64,000 nucleotides of DNA, taken from the NCBI GenBank assembly GCA_016699165.1, contig CP064963.1, positions 3,224,001-3,288,000 on the forward strand, read 5' to 3'. The stretch comes from Candidatus Melainabacteria bacterium (GTDB lineage: Bacteria > Cyanobacteriota > Vampirovibrionia > Obscuribacterales > Obscuribacteraceae). Made by a program: the position numbers and the translations under genes. A model generated the notes under the pieces. The model was not told where the DNA came from and ran no database searches. It was given only the letters and a program-made list of their open reading frames with translations. The first letter of the stretch is position 1, and each line of letters begins with the position of its first letter. Positions 59,563 to 64,000 of this stretch are shown piece by piece.

Positions 59563-60264
59563 CTATTTTTTGAACATCTTGCTCACGCCGGTTTCCAAAT
59601 AAAGCTTAACTACAACAATAGCGATAAGCATAATCAATATAAGTGCACCAAAAACCCAAGAGCCGAATTTGTTGCCCTGAGCATAAGCTTCTTGTGAGGA
59701 CATAGCGACTGGATGCGCTTTTGATGCGATGTCCGGCTTGACCTCAAACGAGTTTATAAAACTGTCCGACATCCTTGCGCCTTGAAGCCCGGTAAAATTT
59801 AAAGTGTATCCAACATCACCCGCGGTGCTAACTGCTTTTATCAAAGTGCTATTGGTATCACCAATGGTTGAATCAATCCGCTCACCGGTCCAGCCTTTGC
59901 CAGACACTTTGACTGGTTTTTCGACTTTGAATGCAAGCACTTTCTTTTCAGCGGTGCGCTCCAGTCCTTTTGAAATACGCAAATAAGCATCTGCTTTTTT
60001 CTCTTCTTCTGTCAGGTGAATACCCTGGCTTATCTTGTAGTGTTCGTTATCTTCGTCGCTGTAATATTCAAGAAAGCGAATATTCTTGTCATTAAATGTG
60101 GTGGCTTCACTCACTCCTTTGGGCATCATAATGCTGAATTCGGCAGTGGGTGGTGAGAACTTAGTCCAGTCTTCACTATCATCGCCTTGAGCTAATGATG
60201 GCGCGGCTGTGAGTGCAAAAAGTGCAATGAAGACAGCTACGTGAAAGTTTTTTTTGCGGTTCAT
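59563..60264 (-). CDS. Exported membrane-anchored protein of unknown function
   Basis: The 233-residue protein has a signal peptide (VAVFIALFALTAAPSLAQ) and a C-terminal transmembrane helix (about 203-225; GSWVFGALILIMLIAIVVVKLYL), so the main domain is periplasmic. It includes 'FSPPTAEFSIMMPKG' at its start. No family was recognised. It directly follows the phosphatase gene (zero gap), so the two are likely expressed together. Confidence 0.68.
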   Translation of the reverse strand: MNRKKNFHVAVFIALFALTAAPSLAQGDDSEDWTKFSPPTAEFSIMMPKGVSEATTFNDKNIRFLEYYSDEDNEHYKISQGIHLTEEEKKADAYLRISKGLERTAEKKVLAFKVEKPVKVSGKGWTGERIDSTIGDTNSTLIKAVSTAGDVGYTLNFTGLQGARMSDSFINSFEVKPDIASKAHPVAMSSQEAYAQGNKFGSWVFGALILIMLIAIVVVKLYLETGVSKMFKK

Positions 60265-60849
60265 TTAAATATCCGTTTGTTTAGACGCAAGGGCTGCACA
60301 GGAAAAATATTCAAAGTCTGATTTGACTGGGAATTTCCAGCGATGAATTACAAACCCGTAGCGTAGCATTTCCAGAAATGCCACAGGTGGAGTCCATTTG
60401 TCTGAAAACAAACGCCACATACTGACATAAAATCCGGTGCGGTCACAGCCGGCGTGGCAGTGCACAAAAACAGCACCATCACCAGTTTTGTCTCTGCGAT
60501 CTTTAGTGTCCTGTACCGCGCTCAAAAATGCTTTGATTTTCTTTTCGCTGGGAGGCGCATTGCCAGTTGGTATATTGATGTATTTCATGTTCAAAGTGCG
60601 TGCCACATGAGCTTCCAGAGCGACTCCTAAAGGATCGTTTCGAAAATCTACTATGGTGTCAACACCAATGGTCCTAAGCGCCTTGATGCCATCGGGACTG
60701 GGCATTGCACCTCTATACAAGTAGGGCTTAACTTTGTGAAAGTTAGGCAAGTCGTTGTATTTGGGAACCTGTGCCAGTGCAGGCGAAATCTGAGCCAACG
60801 AAACAAGGCTTACGAGCGCTAATAATGAGATTCTTTGACCGAGTTTCAT
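60265..60849 (-). CDS. Exported dual-specificity/tyrosine phosphatase
   Basis: The 194-residue protein has a signal peptide (LLALVSLVSLAQISPALA) and the PTP signature VHCHAGCDRTG (C131, R137; HCx5R), with an upstream Asp in the 'NDP' and 'IPTGNAPP' loops. The length and 'YRGAMPSPDGIKALRTIGVDTIVDFR' opening resemble atypical DSP/Siw14-like enzymes. They remove phosphate from Tyr/Ser/Thr or from inositol/sugar phosphates. Export is unusual for this family. It overlaps the GT39-like gene by 4 bp and is followed by a membrane protein gene. Confidence 0.87.
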   Translation of the reverse strand: MKLGQRISLLALVSLVSLAQISPALAQVPKYNDLPNFHKVKPYLYRGAMPSPDGIKALRTIGVDTIVDFRNDPLGVALEAHVARTLNMKYINIPTGNAPPSEKKIKAFLSAVQDTKDRRDKTGDGAVFVHCHAGCDRTGFYVSMWRLFSDKWTPPVAFLEMLRYGFVIHRWKFPVKSDFEYFSCAALASKQTDI

Positions 60850-62588
60850 TTTATTTTTTTTGGAATGTAAGCTCTACCGGCTGATGCTGGAACGGTTAGC
60901 GGACCTACCGGTGATCCCTTTGTAATCAAATCGTTGAACACTACTGGGTCCTTGAACACATCTTCAAGGGTTGGCACACAAGTTACCATGTATCCAGGGG
61001 TCTTGTAAAGATGCCATTTGCCCGAATCCATGACCGTTTCGAGCTTTAGCCCCGGTATCTGAGCCAGGCGCGCGAGGTCTTTATCCTTAACGATAAGTAA
61101 CTGAGTTTGAGCATCTGGAGATGCATCAGGCGAATTAGCTATTGGTTTTATTTGGTCGAGATTGAAAAAGCAGTTGACTGGTTTTTGAGCATAGAAAATG
61201 GCAGAGGGCATAAACTCGCCTAATAGCGAGATTCTGTCGGTCATCGTAGTCGCTTTTATTGCAATCTCTTTTAGATCTAGCTGCATTTTGTTGCCGAAAA
61301 TATAAAATGACACAGGGCAAAGAACGGCTAGGTATAAGACTTGAGCCAGAAAATAAGTCTTGATAAACTTTTCGCGATCTATAGAGCGCTTCAAGAATTT
61401 CCAAAGTGTCAAAGCGAAGATGGCACCAGCAATGCTACTAGAAATTACTACCATCCATTTCCATAACTCGGGTACTGCAACTTTGGCAAGAGAGTAATAA
61501 ACTCCGGTAAAACAAGCGATGCTTGCAAAACCAAGCGCGATTAGAATTATGGTGACATCTTTGCCATAGTCTTGCGGTTTGTCCAGATAACGATCTAGAA
61601 ACACTCCAACAATGATCGAAAGCATCGGTATCACCGGCAAAATATAAGTAATAAGCTTGGTGCCGGACAAACTGAAAATTACAAATGTGGTTGCGATGAA
61701 AGACAAGAAAAGCTGCATAGGCACTTCTTTTTTACGAAAGTAATCGACAAAACAAAAGGGTGTGCAAACAACCCAGGGAAGAAATCCCGCTAGTATCACA
61801 GGGATATAAAACCACCATGACATTTTGCCCATATTGGTATGACCCGAAAAGCGAGCAAAATTTTCGTACAAGAAAAATACTTTCAAAAATAAACCGTCGC
61901 TAGCTTGATGCACAGCCCAATGCCAGGGAATGGCTATGGCTAGAAATAATAAAATTCCTGGTATCACATTTAGTTGCTTTAGCCATTCTTCACTTTGATA
62001 CAGGCTTGGTCTGCGCCAGGCAAGAAATAGCACCACAGAAGCACCATAGAGTATAAGTGTGGCGGGTCCTTTCGTAAGCAAACCTAGAGCCAGAGCTGCC
62101 CAAATAACATATGACCAAATTTTTCCTTTAGACTCAAGCGTCATTGCCGTAGCCAAAATTGCTAGCTCAAGACAGAATCCAAAGGCGATGTCGACTGGCG
62201 AGATGCGCGACACAAGCAAAAACAAAGGTGCAGTAGCTAGACAAAGGGCAGAAAAAAGACCAGCTCTTTTAGTGAATAATTTGCCAATACAATGATAAAT
62301 GGCAAATACCATTGCGGTTGACAGCATTGCAAAAGGCAGGCGAGATGCCAGTTCTGATATGCCAAATAATTTGTATGACGCGGCGATAAGCCAGAAAGTA
62401 ATGATTGGTTTGGAAAAATAAACCTGATAGTTCAGATATGGAACTATCCAGTCATTCAACTCGACCATCTCGCGAGCAGCTTCGACATAGTAAGCCTCTG
62501 CCGGGTCAATGGATGGGAATGAACCCAGACCAATGAAATACAGCAGAAAACAGGATATCAAAAGACACAGAAGGCTTTTATTTTGCAT
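60846..62588 (-). CDS. ArnT/GT39-like membrane glycosyltransferase
   Basis: The 580-residue protein has about 12 membrane helices and an early loop FPSIDPAEAYYVEAAREM, then LNDWIVPYLN, FSKPIITFW and 'LASRLPFAML'. These match ArnT-type GT-C transferases that use undecaprenyl-phosphate sugars; the DPAEA segment aligns with the catalytic 'D-x-x-E' region. A soluble C-terminal part (about 470-580) follows. The acceptor may be lipid A or protein; this is unresolved. The phosphatase gene overlaps by 4 bp, indicating one transcript. Confidence 0.85.
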   Translation of the reverse strand: MQNKSLLCLLISCFLLYFIGLGSFPSIDPAEAYYVEAAREMVELNDWIVPYLNYQVYFSKPIITFWLIAASYKLFGISELASRLPFAMLSTAMVFAIYHCIGKLFTKRAGLFSALCLATAPLFLLVSRISPVDIAFGFCLELAILATAMTLESKGKIWSYVIWAALALGLLTKGPATLILYGASVVLFLAWRRPSLYQSEEWLKQLNVIPGILLFLAIAIPWHWAVHQASDGLFLKVFFLYENFARFSGHTNMGKMSWWFYIPVILAGFLPWVVCTPFCFVDYFRKKEVPMQLFLSFIATTFVIFSLSGTKLITYILPVIPMLSIIVGVFLDRYLDKPQDYGKDVTIILIALGFASIACFTGVYYSLAKVAVPELWKWMVVISSSIAGAIFALTLWKFLKRSIDREKFIKTYFLAQVLYLAVLCPVSFYIFGNKMQLDLKEIAIKATTMTDRISLLGEFMPSAIFYAQKPVNCFFNLDQIKPIANSPDASPDAQTQLLIVKDKDLARLAQIPGLKLETVMDSGKWHLYKTPGYMVTCVPTLEDVFKDPVVFNDLITKGSPVGPLTVPASAGRAYIPKKIK

Positions 62589-62610
62589 TGAGTAGAATTC
62601 TATCTACTTG

Positions 62611-62940
62611 TTATTTGCTGAGCCTGATTATAACTTCATCGGCGCCAGCTAAATTGAGGCGTTCGCGCGCCAGGCGCTCAAGTCCGGTGGAAGAGCGATA
62701 ATTGGTCAAACCATCACGCAGTTCTTTGTTCACATCTTCGGCTTGCTTTTGGGCGGTCTTTAAATGTTGAGACTGTTTTTGCAAGAAGAGCTGTCGGTGA
62801 ACGCTTGTCTGGATAGAGCGTGCAACTTGCCAGATGGCAAAGGCTGTGACAAGAAGAATTAGCACTTGCTTAGGATCGACAGCACGCGCAGTTTTGCTTG
62901 CTTTGGCTTGTAGATTCGATTGGAAATTAGGTATGTTCAA
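62611..62940 (-). CDS. FtsB/DivIC-like septum protein
   Basis: The 109-residue protein has one transmembrane helix (about 27-42), a coiled coil (LQKQSQHLKTAQKQAEDVNKEL) and the family's C-terminal motif GLERLARERLNLAGADEVIIRL. FtsB/DivIC proteins bridge early and late divisome components. It lies 12 bp after the phosphohexomutase gene and 22 bp before the GT39-like gene, so all are probably co-transcribed. Confidence 0.82.
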   Translation of the reverse strand: MNIPNFQSNLQAKASKTARAVDPKQVLILLVTAFAIWQVARSIQTSVHRQLFLQKQSQHLKTAQKQAEDVNKELRDGLTNYRSSTGLERLARERLNLAGADEVIIRLSK

Positions 62941-62952
62941 CCTTGAACCCTT

Positions 62953-63999
62953 TTAGTGGGTGGCGCCTATGACAGCATCTTTAGATCTCGTAGAACTATT
63001 GGACACCGATTTCTCAATTTTGGCAATGATTTCTTGAACTTGAGCGTTAAAGTCGGCAGCGATTTTTTCGAGCATTTCCTTGGAAGGACCTTCAAAATAA
63101 AGCCGAATTAATGGTTCGGTGCCGGAGGGTCTTATAAGCAGCCAGGTGTTTTCGTCGATATAAAGCTTGAGACCGTCTTTGCGTCCAGCTTTTGTGATTG
63201 TCTGTCCGCCCAGCTTCTTAATGGTTTCGCCACTTGTAAGAGCGTCCATAAGACCTTTCTGGGTGTGATTGTTGAGGCGCAAGTCAGCACGCATATAAGT
63301 GAATTCGAACCCGACTTCTTTTTGCAAATCGAGCCAAATTTGAGAGAGTGGTTTCTTTTCAAAAGCGATCATCTCGACCAATAGCAAGTTGGCCATAATG
63401 CCATCTTTTTCTGGAATATGACCGATGAACGAAAGTCCGCCCGACTCTTCTCCACCAATAAGAACGTCGCCTTTGCGCATTTCTTCGCCAATGAATTTGA
63501 ATCCAACTGGTGTCTCCACTACTTCCAGACCATATTTGTCTGCTAGTCTATCTAGCAAGTGAGTGGTGGCAACGGTGCGAATGATTTTGCCTTTCTTGCC
63601 ACGATTCTTAGTCAGGTGCATTGTGAGCAGACACAAGAGCTGATTTGGCGACAAATAATTGCCTTGCTCGTCAATAACAGCAAAACGATCTGCATCACCA
63701 TCGGTGGCAAGACCAACATCCAGTTTTTCGTTTTTGACCATAGTAGAGAGGTCGCGAAGATATTCTCTTTTAGGCTCAGGCATGCCGCCACCAAAAAGGG
63801 GATCGCGCCAGTCGTGTAAAACGCGGACCGAAACTCCCCATTGTTTGAGAGTGTGGTCTAGATAGCCGCGACTTGTGCTGTAAAGCGCGTCATAACCAAC
63901 TTTGAGCCCAGCATTGCCGATGCGCTTTAGATCAATTAATTGTGAGACTGCCGCCAAATATGGTGGCTGCGGATCAAAGTGTTTGATTTCGTCTTTGCT
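62953..63999 (-). CDS. Phosphohexomutase (phosphoglucomutase/phosphomannomutase), 5' end cut by window edge
   Basis: The frame is open to the right edge, so the N-terminal domain with the phosphoserine loop is outside. Visible parts are the metal-binding loop TDGDADRFAVID, sugar-binding GGEESGGLSF and the C-terminal phosphate-binding RPSGTEPLIRLYFEG. The order is that of the alpha-D-phosphohexomutase family. It interconverts glucose or mannose 1- and 6-phosphate, or acts as GlmM; the visible part does not decide. It heads the visible envelope operon (FtsB-like, GT39-like, phosphatase). Confidence 0.9.
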   Translation of the reverse strand, partial: SKDEIKHFDPQPPYLAAVSQLIDLKRIGNAGLKVGYDALYSTSRGYLDHTLKQWGVSVRVLHDWRDPLFGGGMPEPKREYLRDLSTMVKNEKLDVGLATDGDADRFAVIDEQGNYLSPNQLLCLLTMHLTKNRGKKGKIIRTVATTHLLDRLADKYGLEVVETPVGFKFIGEEMRKGDVLIGGEESGGLSFIGHIPEKDGIMANLLLVEMIAFEKKPLSQIWLDLQKEVGFEFTYMRADLRLNNHTQKGLMDALTSGETIKKLGGQTITKAGRKDGLKLYIDENTWLLIRPSGTEPLIRLYFEGPSKEMLEKIAADFNAQVQEIIAKIEKSVSNSSTRSKDAVIGATH

Positions 64000-64000
64000 C

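Noticed and set aside
1..64000. CRISPR array, insertion sequences, prophage or rRNA
   Set aside because: No regularly spaced repeats, transposase, integrase, phage structural genes or rRNA sequences were seen, despite the Cas4-like protein.

Overview
The window reads as a chromosomal segment of a Gram-negative-type bacterium with moderate GC content. It has lipoproteins with lipoboxes, an RND efflux pump with its periplasmic adaptor, and many exported proteins. The best guess is a non-photosynthetic relative of Cyanobacteria (Melainabacteria/Vampirovibrionia, perhaps Obscuribacterales). The main support is a tRNA-Glu(TTC) that closely resembles cyanobacterial and plastid trnE. This placement is an inference and no phylogeny was run. 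I see no insertion sequence, prophage, CRISPR array or rRNA. Both window edges cut genes: a GT2 glycosyltransferase on the left and a phosphohexomutase on the right.

1-9.6 kb is mostly housekeeping: an SbcD-like nuclease subunit divergent from and overlapping an RlmD-type 23S rRNA methyltransferase, a GNAT acetyltransferase, ribosomal protein L9, exonuclease VII (xseA/xseB, with a striking poly-acidic XseB tail), a Cas4/AddB-like Fe-S nuclease family protein and imidazolonepropionase. 9.7-18 kb has two unknown small or membrane proteins, a YumC-type ferredoxin-NADP reductase, and a nucleotide-precursor pair (B12-dependent ribonucleotide reductase and dCTP deaminase) preceded by two NrdR-box-like sites exactly 31 bp apart. 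It ends with a 927-residue unknown repeat protein. 18-26 kb has a ComEC-like channel protein and, on the other strand, a MoxR / DUF58 / TgpA-type transglutaminase cassette followed by a second, unusual AAA ATPase.

26-33.5 kb has glyQ, a phosphodiester-glycosidase-domain protein, a ROK sugar kinase, an M28 peptidase, an SGNH hydrolase flanked by two paralogous small proteins of an unrecognised family, and an SDR oxidoreductase whose promoter contains a TetR/NemR-type operator. 33.6-41.3 kb has a MarR regulator in which two complete MarR units are fused in one chain. It is divergent from an RND pump and adaptor, which are followed by UspA, DUF1858-DUF2249 and DUF1152 proteins. 41.3-45.2 kb has unknown proteins, a BrnT/BrnA-like toxin-antitoxin pair with an inverted-repeat operator, and a YhcC-type radical SAM protein.

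45.3-50.5 kb has tRNA-Glu, an animal-type transketolase, a DUF3828-like protein, a matrixin-like metalloprotease and a TolB-like propeller lipoprotein. 50.5-58 kb has a tight operon of an exported caspase-TPR protein, a CPBP intramembrane protease and a large polytopic glycosyltransferase, next to a stand-alone MshEN-like domain, an exported esterase and a possible HD-type protein. 58-64 kb has a TPR protein, a spore-photoproduct-lyase-like radical SAM protein behind a 24-bp inverted repeat, and a cell-envelope operon (phosphohexomutase, FtsB-like protein, GT39-like glycosyltransferase, exported PTP-type phosphatase, membrane protein).

The most promising leads for new biology are the single-chain MarR pseudo-dimer, the paired small proteins around the SGNH hydrolase, the caspase/CPBP/glycosyltransferase operon and the exported tyrosine-phosphatase operon.
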